A stretch of 64,000 nucleotides of DNA from an uncultured Bacilli bacterium (GCA_934098435.1 CAKOOV010000008.1:5126-69125); one strand, 5' to 3'. Counted from the stretch's first letter, positions 8,277 through 18,466 are shown. The notes: generated by a model not told the origin, from the letters alone. Numbers and translations: made by a program.

Positions 8277-10592
8277 ATGAACGATAAGAATATTATAGTT
8301 GACAATTATCGAGAATCATTGGAACAAAAATATAATGCTGTATGTTTTGATATAGATGGAACGTTAACTATGGATGACTCTAAAAAAATTGATGAGAGAG
8401 CTATCAAAATGATAGCAGAATTGTTGAAAAGAAAAATACCAGTGGTATTTATTACTGGAAGAGGTGAAACTGGATTAAATGATTTGAAAAACGACGTATA
8501 TTATAAACTGGTAAACATATATAAAGTTAATGCTAGTGAACTAAAGAGAACTTATGCTTTAACAAACGATGGTGCTAGATTGTTTTATACTTTAAAAGGT
8601 AATATGTTTGATAGTAGTGTTTATATATCAACAGATAAAGAATTAAATGAGTTAAAACAGTTTAATGAAAATATAATTGATTATGCAGACAAATTTCATT
8701 TAAATAGTTTATGTGATATGACGTATTCAGAGGATTCTGTTAATAAAAGGTTATTAAATGTTCGTTTTATATTGTTAAATGATGAAAAAGAGACAGTGGA
8801 ATCGTTAAAAACCATTATTAATGAAACTATAAAAAATAACAAATTATATAACTTGACTATAACAAGAGGAATATACAAAGGAAGAACAGTAATTCAAATA
8901 GGAACGACGAAAAAGGATGTTGCTATTGAAAAAGCTGAAAAAATAATTGGAATTCCAAAAGGCTCAATGATAAGAATTGGTGATTGTGGTGACATAATAG
9001 GTAATGATTATTCAATGTTAAACTGTCAACAGGGGTATAGTGTTGATAAGACTAGTAATATGGTTGATAGATGTTTTCCAATTTTTGATGAAAATAATAA
9101 AATATTAAAAGGTGTAGAAGCAACATTGTTTTTGATTAAAAGCGCAAAGATATTGCCAACAATTTGCTTAGAGAGTGCGGATAAACAGGAATATGTAAAA
9201 AAATATGCAAAAATAGAATATGATATAGTACATGGAAGAAACAAGTATTTGATATATTATAATAATATGATTAATAATAATTTTAATACGGTTTATGGAA
9301 TAAATGATTTGTTTGACTCTTCTAGCGGAAGTATAAAAATTCCGATGCATGAATGGGAAATCTTGGATAATAATAATCCGTTAAAAAGATTATTTGAAAT
9401 TAATAGTGATGATAAATTATTTTATTCTTTAAGAGATAATTTTAATTATTTATTAAGGGGTTCAAAAGTATACTATTATTTTTTGGCTAACAGATATAAT
9501 GAATGTGGAAATGATTATACATCAAAAGAAAATGTTAAAGAATGGTATGAAAATACATTGCTTTTCTTAAAAAATGCTATTTACGCTTTAAATATCAAAT
9601 ATGATTACACTGACATTATTAGTAAAAAACTTATACTTGGTTTATTAGATAATATTAGAAATATCTTGTTACTGCAAATAAATCATAATTTAATTTCGAT
9701 GTATCCTAACGAAAGTATATTGATAAATATAAACTCAAGAGAAAATGAGTATATAAATGAATTATATAGTGTTCTTTATTTAAATGAAAAATTAATGGCA
9801 GATATTTGTTTTGATAATACTTTTATATTTCAAGTTACAGATATAAAGAAAATTCTTAATATGGCTAACGTGATTATAAGCAATGAATTTTATAATTTTT
9901 TAAAAGCAGATAAAGAAAAAGATTATTCGAAAGAATATAGAGCATATAGAGAAATAGATAATTTTGCTGAAAATTATATAACTATGTGTTTGGACTTTGA
10001 TAAAAATAAATGTAAAAATGACTTTGGAGTTTGTGGTACTTGTTATGGTGGCTTAGAATTGCCAGTTATATATAAAGTGGTTAATCCTAACATTAAAAAT
10101 ATCTTATTATTAAAGTTCGATAAAAAAGTTTCAGGATATAAAAATAAGCAATTAATTGATTTGAGAAAGTTTAATATTAATAATTATGGCGGTTTATCTA
10201 AAATCGGTGAAATAGATACTAATAATATTGTACTATTAGATGATAACATTCTTACTGGTAAGACAATGCAATTATCAATCAATTCTTTATATGATATAGG
10301 AATAAACACATCAAATATAAGCATTGTTAGATATCCAAGTATAAATCGTGTTGAACAAATGTTTATGGAAAAACATGGTGCAGTTGACTTCAATTTGTTT
10401 TTTGATTATGTGACCGGATTGTGTTTTTGTAGTCCTTATAGTTGGGTAGATGAAAAAATACAAACTTCATATTTAGATTCATTAGGTATATTTGATTTGA
10501 ACAGGGAGAAAATTATTGAATGTTTAATAAAAAATCACGATTATAAAGAAAATAGTGAGGTTTATAATTGTAAAAGGAGAATAAAAAAATGA
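8277..10592 (+). CDS. HAD phosphatase - phosphoribosyltransferase fusion
   Basis: 771 residues. Residues 1-290 are a Cof/HAD-IIB-type phosphatase: CFDIDGTLTMDD (motif I), VVFITGRGE (motif II), and IRIGDCGDIIGNDYSML (motif IV). The middle 300-560 is helical with no motif I know. The C-terminal part is a type I phosphoribosyltransferase fold: CGTCYGGLELPVIYKV near 585-600 and a PRPP loop IVLLDDNILTGKTMQ near 650-665, matching the hydrophobic-D-D-x-x-x-T-G-x-T pattern. It overlaps the PfkB-SIS gene by four bases (ATGA), so coupling is likely. A phosphatase joined to a PRPP enzyme suggests making or recycling a ribosylated compound; the substrate is unknown. Not a standard housekeeping fusion to my knowledge. 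Confidence 0.78.
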   Translation: MNDKNIIVDNYRESLEQKYNAVCFDIDGTLTMDDSKKIDERAIKMIAELLKRKIPVVFITGRGETGLNDLKNDVYYKLVNIYKVNASELKRTYALTNDGARLFYTLKGNMFDSSVYISTDKELNELKQFNENIIDYADKFHLNSLCDMTYSEDSVNKRLLNVRFILLNDEKETVESLKTIINETIKNNKLYNLTITRGIYKGRTVIQIGTTKKDVAIEKAEKIIGIPKGSMIRIGDCGDIIGNDYSMLNCQQGYSVDKTSNMVDRCFPIFDENNKILKGVEATLFLIKSAKILPTICLESADKQEYVKKYAKIEYDIVHGRNKYLIYYNNMINNNFNTVYGINDLFDSSSGSIKIPMHEWEILDNNNPLKRLFEINSDDKLFYSLRDNFNYLLRGSKVYYYFLANRYNECGNDYTSKENVKEWYENTLLFLKNAIYALNIKYDYTDIISKKLILGLLDNIRNILLLQINHNLISMYPNESILININSRENEYINELYSVLYLNEKLMADICFDNTFIFQVTDIKKILNMANVIISNEFYNFLKADKEKDYSKEYRAYREIDNFAENYITMCLDFDKNKCKNDFGVCGTCYGGLELPVIYKVVNPNIKNILLLKFDKKVSGYKNKQLIDLRKFNINNYGGLSKIGEIDTNNIVLLDDNILTGKTMQLSINSLYDIGINTSNISIVRYPSINRVEQMFMEKHGAVDFNLFFDYVTGLCFCSPYSWVDEKIQTSYLDSLGIFDLNREKIIECLIKNHDYKENSEVYNCKRRIKK

Positions 10593-12550
10593 GAGTAGTA
10601 AGTGTTGGGGATTTAGTCTTGGATTATTATTATAAAAATGGTAAACTATTGGGAGTTAATGGAGGAATGACATCTCATAATATAGTGGCTAATTTGGCAA
10701 ATATGGGAATTGCGACGACAGTGTTTGGTGTTTGTGGTGATGATAGACAAGGGGAAATAGCTATAAAAAGTTTAAAGGATCTAAATGTTGATATATCTAA
10801 TGTAAAAAGGTTAAATGATATTCGTACTAGATGTTTTCATGTTTCGTATTTTGATACAGATAATGGTCTTGATTTTACTTCAAAAAAGAGATGTCCATTT
10901 TGTAATAATAAAAGGTGGTATAATGAGTCACTAATTGACACTACAGATATTATACACAAGATAGAATGCAAAGATATTTTAGTTTTTGATAATTTAAATA
11001 TTAAAAACCAGATAATAATTGATAATGTTAATAATAATAAGTTATTAGATTTGGGACAATATTTTGAATTTGAAGAAATATCAAATGAAGAAATAATTAA
11101 TAAAATAAGAGATAAGTTTGATATCATTAATTTTAATGAAAGAGTTATAAAATATTTGAAAGATAGATTTAATGCTAAGGATGATATCCAAATATATAAA
11201 ATATTAAAAACAAAGTTGATGCTTGTAACAATGGGAAAAAAGGGAGCAAAATTTATATATGATAATGAAGAATATGATTTTCCTTTGACTAAATCTTCAG
11301 AAGAAGTAGATTCTACTGGTGCTGGTGATGCATTCTTTTCGAGTGTTATAAGAGATTGGATAATTAATAATTTGAATTTTGATTCAAATAAGTTCGGTGA
11401 CTGGTATATGAATTCAGTCAAATTGACATCGAAGGTAGTCAAAAAAATGGGGGCAAGAGGGCATTTAAATAAGTTATATAAAATTAAAAAAAATGGTAAT
11501 GATTGCTTTTGTGATAATTTTGATTTAGTTGTTAGAAAAAAAATTAAAAGGTGTAACATTAATATAAATAATTTGGAAGTAAGAATAATTAATGCTATTA
11601 ATAGTGGTGCTTTAAATTGTTTAAATAATATTAATTTTAATAGTAATGAAAACTATATATTTACGGGTACTGGAGGTTCTTTTGCTGCTAGTATGTTTGC
11701 TTCGATTGTTATTAATACTTTATATGGGAGTAACACGTATGCGATGTTGCCTAGGGATATTAAATATAGAAATAATTCTAGAATTGATAAAGTAATATTA
11801 TTTTCTTATTCTGGCACTACTAATGATTTATTTGAGGGAACAAAGTTCTTTAATAATCTTAATAAGTATATAATTACCAAAGGTGAAATTCAAAAAATAG
11901 TATTGAAAACAGGAATATCTAAAAAAAATATAATTAGTTATCGTACAAGTTCTAATAAGGGAAAAGAAAGAGGTTTTTTATCTTTTGAAGGAGCGGTAAG
12001 CCCAGCTAGCATATTTTTAAATTATTATTTGAATATGAAAGGAAGTAATTTAGACATTAATACTTTTATAGAAAATTCAATAAAAAAATGGAATGCCTTC
12101 TTTGAAGAAAAATTTAAAGATACTAGTATTATAAGCATGTTTGATAATGGTAATATCGTAAATATATTTACTGGCGATTATACTAAATGTGCTGCTGTGG
12201 ATTTTGAAAGTAAAGTTATTGAATCGGGAATTGTTAATTGTATATTACATGAAAAGAAAAATTTTTCTCACGGAAGATTTATTAATTACGAAAATTTGAA
12301 TAATAAAAGTAATATATATTTCAAATCAAATAATGCTTCATTATATGAAAAAGAATTATTAAATTATTTAAGTAGAGATAATATGTTAATTATCGAAAGT
12401 GAATATGATGGAATTTTATGTGAATATGATCTTTTAATTGCTTCTCAGTTTTTAATATATCATATTGGTAAAGTACTTGATATAGATGTTTCTAAGCCGA
12501 AATATTCTGATGATGTTCTTAAAGTATACTTTTATAAAGGTGAATTATAA
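10589..12550 (+). CDS. PfkB-family kinase - SIS sugar isomerase fusion
   Basis: 653 residues. Residues 1-300: ribokinase/PfkB fold with GVNGGMTSHNIVANLANMG near 24-42 and the C-terminal signature VDSTGAGDAFFSSV near 247 (catalytic Asp in GAGD). An unusual insert CPFCNNKRWYN near 103 has a CxxC pair and may bind zinc. Residues ~330-640: SIS domain with FTGTGGSFAASMFAS, ILFSYSGTTNDLFEG and the late His in NFSHGRF, all typical of aldose/ketose phosphate isomerases. Kinase plus SIS recalls heptose-phosphate and other phosphosugar pathways, but here it is coupled to a HAD-PRT protein. Overlaps the previous gene by four bases; a terminator follows. Confidence 0.82.
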   Translation: MRVVSVGDLVLDYYYKNGKLLGVNGGMTSHNIVANLANMGIATTVFGVCGDDRQGEIAIKSLKDLNVDISNVKRLNDIRTRCFHVSYFDTDNGLDFTSKKRCPFCNNKRWYNESLIDTTDIIHKIECKDILVFDNLNIKNQIIIDNVNNNKLLDLGQYFEFEEISNEEIINKIRDKFDIINFNERVIKYLKDRFNAKDDIQIYKILKTKLMLVTMGKKGAKFIYDNEEYDFPLTKSSEEVDSTGAGDAFFSSVIRDWIINNLNFDSNKFGDWYMNSVKLTSKVVKKMGARGHLNKLYKIKKNGNDCFCDNFDLVVRKKIKRCNININNLEVRIINAINSGALNCLNNINFNSNENYIFTGTGGSFAASMFASIVINTLYGSNTYAMLPRDIKYRNNSRIDKVILFSYSGTTNDLFEGTKFFNNLNKYIITKGEIQKIVLKTGISKKNIISYRTSSNKGKERGFLSFEGAVSPASIFLNYYLNMKGSNLDINTFIENSIKKWNAFFEEKFKDTSIISMFDNGNIVNIFTGDYTKCAAVDFESKVIESGIVNCILHEKKNFSHGRFINYENLNNKSNIYFKSNNASLYEKELLNYLSRDNMLIIESEYDGILCEYDLLIASQFLIYHIGKVLDIDVSKPKYSDDVLKVYFYKGEL

Positions 12551-12588
12551 AAATATAAGTTAATGTTGTATTTATGATATAAAAATTG

Positions 12589-12617
12589 AAAAAGACTTTT
12601 AATGAGGTCTTTTTTTG
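12589..12617 (+). terminator. Intrinsic terminator closing the cassette
   Basis: AAAAAGAC (12589-12596) pairs with GTCTTTTT (12607-12614), with a T-run after it. Confidence 0.8.
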
Positions 12618-12635
12618 TTTTAGAGTTTAAAATTA

Positions 12636-12664
12636 TTTACTTTTAATTTTAGTAATGTTATAAT
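12636..12664 (+). promoter_or_regulatory. ftsK promoter
   Basis: TTTACT (12636-12641), 17-base spacer, TATAAT (12659-12664), 35 bases before the ftsK start. Confidence 0.65.
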
Positions 12665-12699
12665 TTATATATAGAAGATATATAGAAGGATTTGATAAG

Positions 12700-14895
12700 A
12701 TGGCTAAGAAGAAAAATAAAAAAGAAGAAAAGAAAAAATTTGAATATAGTAATGAAGTTGTTGGTATTATACTTATACTTGCTTCTATTATTGGAATTGG
12801 GGCATATGGGCCTGCGGGAGGATTTATTAGATCTTTTGCGGTTTTTTTAGTTGGTAATATTTATATATTTTTATTATTAGGTGTATTAATACTTGGTGGG
12901 TATTTAATATTAAAGAGAAAGATGCCTGATTTTGGTAGTTTGAGATGGATTGGTTTTTATATTATTGTTATCTCTTTCTTAATATTACTACATATGAAAT
13001 ATATTATTCTTAATGAACAAGAGGGTAGTAAGATTATTACTGAGACTTTTAATAATTTACTTGTTGCTTTTAAGAGTACTAGTGCTATTTCTAATAGTGG
13101 TGGTGGTATGATAGGGGCTATCTTTACTTTTATGTTTTATAGTTTATTTAGAGATGGTACTAAGATTGTTGTTATTACTTTGATTGTTATTGGTGTTATA
13201 TTATTATTTAATACTAGTATTATTGACTTGTTTAAGAAGATTAAGCTTCCTAAGAGAGAAAAGAAGGAAAAAAATACTTCTAAGAATGAAGATGAAGAAG
13301 ATGAGAGAATACATATTTCTAGTACTAAGGATATAGAGAAGGTTAGCGAAAAAGAGGCTATAGTAGATAGGGAAATTCCTATTAAGACTTCTAGTGATGT
13401 TTCTACTCCTAAAGTAGAAGAGGTAGAGAAGCCTACTATTAATCTTAATTATAAGCTTCCTCCTATTAGTTTACTTAAACTTAGTAAGGGTAATAATGAT
13501 AAGGAAAATGTTGAATCTGTTAAACAGAATATTGCTACTTTAGAGAGGGTGCTTGGTGATTTTGAGATTCCTGGTAAGATTAAGGAATGTCATATTGGTC
13601 CTTCGGTTACACAGTATGAACTTGAACTTAAGGCTGGTACTAAGGTTAATAAGCTTTTATCTATTCAAAAGGAAATTGCTCTTAATTTAGCTGCTAAAGA
13701 TGTTAGAATACAAGCTCCTATACCTGGTAAGAGTACTATTGGTATTGAACTTCCTAATAAGGTTAATTCGGCTGTTTCTTTTAGAGAAATTTTATCTAAG
13801 TTACCAGAACCTAATGAGAAGAGTATACTTGCTGTTGGCCTTGGTAAGGATATTATGGGTAGTGTTAAATGGGCAGAAATTAATGCTACACCACATCTTT
13901 TAATAGCAGGTGCTACTGGTAGTGGTAAGAGTGTATGTATTAACTGTATTATTGCTTCTATTCTTATGAGAACTAGACCTGATGAGGTTAAACTTGTTAT
14001 GGTTGATCCTAAAAAGGTAGAATTATCTATGTACAATGGTGTACCTCATTTGCTTACTCCTGTTGTTACTGATCCTAAGAAAGCTTCTATTGCTCTTAAG
14101 AATATTGTTAGAGAAATGGAAAAGAGATATCAGATATTTGAAGATACTAAGTGTAAGAATATTTCTGCTTATAATAAGATGTGTGAAACTAACACGGATT
14201 ATGTTAAAATGCCGTATATTGTATTTATAATAGATGAGCTTGCTGATCTTATGCTTGTTGCTGCTAAAGACGTAGAGGATTCTATTATGCGTATTACACA
14301 AATGGCTAGAGCGGCTGGAATTCATTTGATTGTTGCTACACAGAGACCTTCTACTGATGTTATTACTGGTGTTGTTAAGGCTAATATTCCATCTCGTATA
14401 TCTTTTGCGGTTTCTTCTTCTATTGATTCTAGAACAATACTAGATCAAACTGGAGCTGAAAAGTTACTTGGTAAGGGTGATATGTTATTTAAACCGATGG
14501 GAGAGAATGTTCCTATTAGAATTCAGGGAGCATATGTTAGTGATGAGGAACTTCAAAAGATTGTTGATTTTACTATTTCTCAACAAAAGGCTAATTATGA
14601 TCATTCTATTACTGAAGATATGAGCGAAGTAAGTAGTGATAGTGGTAAATATGATGATGGTTATGAATCTAAAGAGGAATATGATGATCCTTTATATAAT
14701 GATATTGTTGATTTTGCAATGGAATTTGGTAAGATATCAGCATCTTTAATTCAAAGAAAATATCGTATTGGTTATAATAGGGCTGCTAGAATTGTAGATT
14801 TACTTGAAGAGAGGGGTATTATTGGACCACAAAATGGATCTAAGCCTCGTGAAGTACTTATAAAAAAGGATAGTAATAATGATAGTGATGAATAA
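12700..14895 (+). CDS. ftsK: DNA translocase FtsK/SpoIIIE
   Basis: 731 residues. Four membrane helices at the N-terminus (about 20-175) anchor the protein at the septum; a charged linker (180-260) leads to the alpha/beta motor with Walker A GATGSGKS at 404-411 and Walker B IVFIIDELADL, then the gamma winged helix (IQRKYRIGYNRAARIVDLL) that reads KOPS/SRS-type DNA signs. It pumps chromosomal DNA across the closing septum. Length and order are typical of Firmicute SpoIIIE/SftA-like proteins. It has its own promoter and a terminator at its end, so it is monocistronic. Confidence 0.95.
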   Translation: MAKKKNKKEEKKKFEYSNEVVGIILILASIIGIGAYGPAGGFIRSFAVFLVGNIYIFLLLGVLILGGYLILKRKMPDFGSLRWIGFYIIVISFLILLHMKYIILNEQEGSKIITETFNNLLVAFKSTSAISNSGGGMIGAIFTFMFYSLFRDGTKIVVITLIVIGVILLFNTSIIDLFKKIKLPKREKKEKNTSKNEDEEDERIHISSTKDIEKVSEKEAIVDREIPIKTSSDVSTPKVEEVEKPTINLNYKLPPISLLKLSKGNNDKENVESVKQNIATLERVLGDFEIPGKIKECHIGPSVTQYELELKAGTKVNKLLSIQKEIALNLAAKDVRIQAPIPGKSTIGIELPNKVNSAVSFREILSKLPEPNEKSILAVGLGKDIMGSVKWAEINATPHLLIAGATGSGKSVCINCIIASILMRTRPDEVKLVMVDPKKVELSMYNGVPHLLTPVVTDPKKASIALKNIVREMEKRYQIFEDTKCKNISAYNKMCETNTDYVKMPYIVFIIDELADLMLVAAKDVEDSIMRITQMARAAGIHLIVATQRPSTDVITGVVKANIPSRISFAVSSSIDSRTILDQTGAEKLLGKGDMLFKPMGENVPIRIQGAYVSDEELQKIVDFTISQQKANYDHSITEDMSEVSSDSGKYDDGYESKEEYDDPLYNDIVDFAMEFGKISASLIQRKYRIGYNRAARIVDLLEERGIIGPQNGSKPREVLIKKDSNNDSDE

Positions 14896-14911
14896 TTACT
14901 ATCCTTTATTT
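14865..14911 (+). terminator. Terminator overlapping the end of ftsK
   Basis: AAAGGATAGTAAT (14865-14877) pairs with ATTACTATCCTTT (14895-14907), a 13-bp stem around a 17-base loop that contains the last codons. Confidence 0.7.
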
Positions 14912-14923
14912 TAGAGGTGGAAT

Positions 14924-15781
14924 ATGATTGAAATTAAGAAACATTATTATAATATTGGTAATAAGAATATTAATATTATGATGTTTGGAGATTTGCATTA
15001 TTCTGATAGGTTTAATGATAAGAAGTTAGATTTAATTAGTAGTAAGATAAGTGATGTTCAATATCTTTGTATAGCGGGAGATTTAATTGATAGTACGGAT
15101 TTTCTATATACTAATAAAGATAGAAAGAATAGGATTACTTCTTTTATTAGAAATATTAGTAAGAAGTGTAAGGTATTTATTACTTTGGGTAATCATGATA
15201 TTGCTGATAGAAGTCATGGTAATAATATATGTGATGATAATGATGAGTTTTGGTGTGAATTATCTAAAATAGATAATGTGTTTATATCTAGATATAATTG
15301 TTATTATGAAGATGATAATGTTATTATATATATGTTAGAGGCTGGTTGTGATTATTATTATAGGGATTATAAGAAAGAAGCTAAAGATATATTACTTAAT
15401 AAAATTAAAGAGGATAAGAAATTGTTTGGTAATATGAATAATGATAAGGTTAAAATTGTTATATGTCATTCTCCTATATATATGACGGATGATGATATTT
15501 TAAGTGAGTTTAAAGATTTTAATTTTATATTTTGCGGGCATATGCATAATGGGATGATTCCTTATTTAGGTGATAAGATTATTAGAAATAATAGGGGAAT
15601 TGTTTCTCCTTGTGGGAAGTTATTTTCTAATAATACTAGAGGTACTATTGATATTAATAATATTCATTTAATTATAAATGGTGGTATTACTAAATTATCT
15701 AAGTCTTCGGGAATATTTAGTTATTTTAATTTTATATATCCTATTAGTATGGATAATATTGTTATTAATAGAAAAATGTAG
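14924..15781 (+). CDS. Calcineurin-like metallophosphoesterase
   Basis: 285 residues. The five metal-binding blocks are present: MFGDLHYSD, CIAGDLIDS, TLGNHDIAD, VICHSPIY and FCGHMHNGM. No signal peptide, so it is probably cytosolic; the hydrophobic C-terminal part (FSYFNFIYPIS) is not a clear membrane helix. The family cleaves phosphodiesters or phosphomonoesters on many substrates and I cannot tell which here. RBS GAGGTGG precedes the ATG closely. Codon use is that of the host chromosome. Confidence 0.88.
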   Translation: MIEIKKHYYNIGNKNINIMMFGDLHYSDRFNDKKLDLISSKISDVQYLCIAGDLIDSTDFLYTNKDRKNRITSFIRNISKKCKVFITLGNHDIADRSHGNNICDDNDEFWCELSKIDNVFISRYNCYYEDDNVIIYMLEAGCDYYYRDYKKEAKDILLNKIKEDKKLFGNMNNDKVKIVICHSPIYMTDDDILSEFKDFNFIFCGHMHNGMIPYLGDKIIRNNRGIVSPCGKLFSNNTRGTIDINNIHLIINGGITKLSKSSGIFSYFNFIYPISMDNIVINRKM

Positions 15782-15837
15782 GAAAAGGTTGATATTTTTT
15801 TAAAAATATTATATAATTATTAGGCAGGTGAAATTTT

Positions 15838-16296
15838 ATGATTATAGATTTATTTGATCTTAATATTAATGATAAGAAAATTAATATTGATGGGGAAGTA
15901 AATATTCCTTTGGAATTACTTAATGATAGTTCTATTAGAAGATTAGATAATGTGTATTTTCAAGGTTATATTGATAAGCTTATTGATGATAGTTATGAGC
16001 TTTGTGGTACTTTAAGTGGTGATATGATATTACCTGATGATATAACTTTAGAGGATTATAAATATAATTTTACTAGTGAAATAGAAGAAAAAATTGATGA
16101 AACTAGGATAAATTTGCAAAAAAGTATTGATATTACTTTAGATTTGTGGCAAAATATTCTTGTGGAAGTTCCTCTTAAAGCTGTTAATCCTAAGAATGAG
16201 AATATTTCTCTTAGTGGTGATGGCTGGAGACTTATTAGTGAGGAAGAGGTTAAAACAGAGAATAATCCATTTATGGATTTACTAGGGAAGGAGTGA
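15838..16296 (+). CDS. YceD/DUF177 family protein
   Basis: 152 residues, acidic. It carries the features of the DUF177 family required for normal 23S rRNA accumulation in E. coli and plants: an N-terminal beta-rich half and the conserved acidic C-terminal part with DLWQNILVEVPLKAV and the NPF tail before the stop. The gene lies five bases before rpmF, an arrangement conserved over many bacterial phyla, which makes the call firm. Good RBS (AGGTGA). Note that the usual CxRC region seen in some homologues is absent. Confidence 0.88.
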   Translation: MIIDLFDLNINDKKINIDGEVNIPLELLNDSSIRRLDNVYFQGYIDKLIDDSYELCGTLSGDMILPDDITLEDYKYNFTSEIEEKIDETRINLQKSIDITLDLWQNILVEVPLKAVNPKNENISLSGDGWRLISEEEVKTENNPFMDLLGKE

Positions 16297-16301
16297 GTTA
16301 G

Positions 16302-16544
16302 ATGGCAGTTCCATTTAGAAAAGTTAGTAAGACTAGAAGAGATATGAGAAGAACTCATTATAAAATTACCGCTAATGGATTAGTTGAATGTTCTAATTGT
16401 GGTGCTAAGATTAGATCACATAGAGCATGTCCTAAATGTGGATTTTATAAGGGTGCTGATACTTCTAAAAAGGTAAATGAAGTAGTTTCTGAGGAGAAGA
16501 AGACTCCTAAAAAAATAAAGACTTCTAAGAAAGATTCAGAATAG
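16302..16544 (+). CDS. rpmF: 50S ribosomal protein L32
   Basis: 80 residues. The start MAVPFRKVSKTRRDMRRTHY is diagnostic for L32, followed by a four-Cys zinc ribbon (CSNCG ... CPKCG). The C-terminal ~25 residues are an extra Lys/Glu tail not needed in most L32 proteins. It follows yceD directly with RBS AAGGAG, as in most bacteria. Confidence 0.98.
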   Translation: MAVPFRKVSKTRRDMRRTHYKITANGLVECSNCGAKIRSHRACPKCGFYKGADTSKKVNEVVSEEKKTPKKIKTSKKDSE

Positions 16545-16599
16545 TAAACGGATGGCGTGTTTTTGTGCTGTCTTTTTTATTTAATGGGGGATGATTTTA

Positions 16600-18453
16600 A
16601 TGACAAAAGAAGAAATTTATGAAGAAAATATGAGAAATGAATATTTGAGAACATTTCTTACTGGTGAGAGGCAAGGCCCTTATACTAATATGCCTAGTAT
16701 GGATAGGCCTTGGCTTCAATATTATGATAGTGAAGTATATACTAGAGATTTGCCTGAAAAAACTTATTATCGTTATGCTAAAGATAATAATGTAGATAAT
16801 ATGGAGAATACTGCTATTAATTATTATGGATTTAAGACTAATTTTAAAGGCTTTTTTGATAAAGTTGATAGGATAGCTAATTCTTTTAGTGCTTTAGGTG
16901 TTAAGAAGGGGGATATTGTTACTATTTGTTCTCCTACTTTTCCTGAGACTATATATGCTAATTATGCACTTAATAAGATTGGAGCGGTAGCTAATAATAT
17001 TGATCCTAGAACTAATGCTAAGAGAATACTTGATAATTTGAATAAGGTTAATTCTGATTATTTGGTTATGCTTGATATTGCTTATCCTAAGATTGATACT
17101 ATTATTAGAGATTCTAATGTTAAAAAGGTTATATGTAATTCTTATATGGATTCTATTCCTGTTTTGGCTAGACCTGTATTTAAAAGAAAACTTAATATGG
17201 AATTAGAAAAGAAAGGTCTTGTTATTCCTGATGTTCCTTATGGTTCTTTATATATAAACTTTAAAGATTTTATTAATATTGGACGCAATACTGTAGCAGA
17301 AGAGGTAGGGTATACTCCTAATATGCCTGCTGCTATGGTTCTTACTGGTGGTACTACTGGTATTCCTAAGAGTGTTACGCTTACTAATGATTCTGTTATT
17401 TCTATTTGTGAACAATATAAGGATACTGATTTAGGATTAGAAAAAGGGCAATCACTTCTTAATATTATGCCACAGTTTATTGCATATGGTTGGTCTTTTG
17501 GAGTTGTTATGGCACCTTCTTTAGGTATAGAGGATATTAATATTCCACAATTTGATCCTGATTGTTTTGCTGATTATATTATTAAATATAAGCCTAATCA
17601 TATTGTTGGAGTTCCTACACATTATACTTCACTTATGCATAGTGAGAAAATGCGTAATGTTGATTTTTCTGGATTCCTTAAATCTATTTCTGCTGGTGGG
17701 GATTATTTCCTTGAAGGTAGTGAGCAGGAATTTAATGATTTTTTACATAGTCATGGCTATGATAAGAATGTTATCGTGGGATTTGGTCTTACTGAACGTA
17801 ATTCTAGTGTAGCCACTAGACTTAATAAGCGTAATGTTCTTGGTAGTGCTGGGGTTCCACTTTCTAGAAATATTATTTCAATCTTTGCTTTTCCTAAGGA
17901 TGATTCTAATGGAACTGAGGAAGAACTTGGTTATGGAGAATATGGGGAGATATGTATAGCGGGTCCTAGTAGTATGGCTGGTTATTATAAAGATGATGAA
18001 AAAACTCGTGAAGTACAAATTAAGCATAGTGATGGACTTGTTTGGACACATACTAAGGATAGGGGTTATATGACTCGCGATGGTGTGCTTTTCTCATGTG
18101 GACGTACTAAAAGAATGATTATTAGGCCTGATGGTCATAATGTATGGCCAATGGAAATGGAAAATATTATTAAAAGACATAGTGCAGTAGAAGAGTGTTG
18201 CGTTGTTGGTATTCCTAGTGATACTACTACTCAGGGTGAATTTCCTATGGCTGTTGTTGTTCTTAAGGACAACATTACTACTCCTTTAGAAGTAGTAGAG
18301 AAGGAGCTTAGAGAATTATGCTCAGTTAATTTACCGGAAAGAGATGTTCCTTATAAATATACTTTTGTAGATAGTCTTCCACTTACTAATATTGGTAAGA
18401 TTGATTTTATGGAAGTACAAAAAGATGTTAAAAAAAGAATTAAAAAGAGATAA
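16600..18453 (+). CDS. AMP-forming acyl-CoA synthetase / AMP-binding enzyme
   Basis: 617 residues. ANL-superfamily motifs in order: P-loop VLTGGTTGIPKSV, A5 GFGLTERNS (Tyr of the usual YGxTE is replaced), A7 TKDRGYMTRDG, A8 GRTKRMIIRPDG, and the C-terminal lysine in NIGKIDFMEV (A10). It should activate a carboxylic acid as an adenylate and pass it to CoA or another thiol; length suits medium/long-chain acids. ATG 16600 is preferred over 16591 because GGGGG directly abuts the latter. The histidine-kinase-like gene starts 13 bases downstream and is probably cotranscribed. Confidence 0.88.
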   Translation: MTKEEIYEENMRNEYLRTFLTGERQGPYTNMPSMDRPWLQYYDSEVYTRDLPEKTYYRYAKDNNVDNMENTAINYYGFKTNFKGFFDKVDRIANSFSALGVKKGDIVTICSPTFPETIYANYALNKIGAVANNIDPRTNAKRILDNLNKVNSDYLVMLDIAYPKIDTIIRDSNVKKVICNSYMDSIPVLARPVFKRKLNMELEKKGLVIPDVPYGSLYINFKDFINIGRNTVAEEVGYTPNMPAAMVLTGGTTGIPKSVTLTNDSVISICEQYKDTDLGLEKGQSLLNIMPQFIAYGWSFGVVMAPSLGIEDINIPQFDPDCFADYIIKYKPNHIVGVPTHYTSLMHSEKMRNVDFSGFLKSISAGGDYFLEGSEQEFNDFLHSHGYDKNVIVGFGLTERNSSVATRLNKRNVLGSAGVPLSRNIISIFAFPKDDSNGTEEELGYGEYGEICIAGPSSMAGYYKDDEKTREVQIKHSDGLVWTHTKDRGYMTRDGVLFSCGRTKRMIIRPDGHNVWPMEMENIIKRHSAVEECCVVGIPSDTTTQGEFPMAVVVLKDNITTPLEVVEKELRELCSVNLPERDVPYKYTFVDSLPLTNIGKIDFMEVQKDVKKRIKKR

Positions 18454-18466
18454 TGAGGTGTGATAT

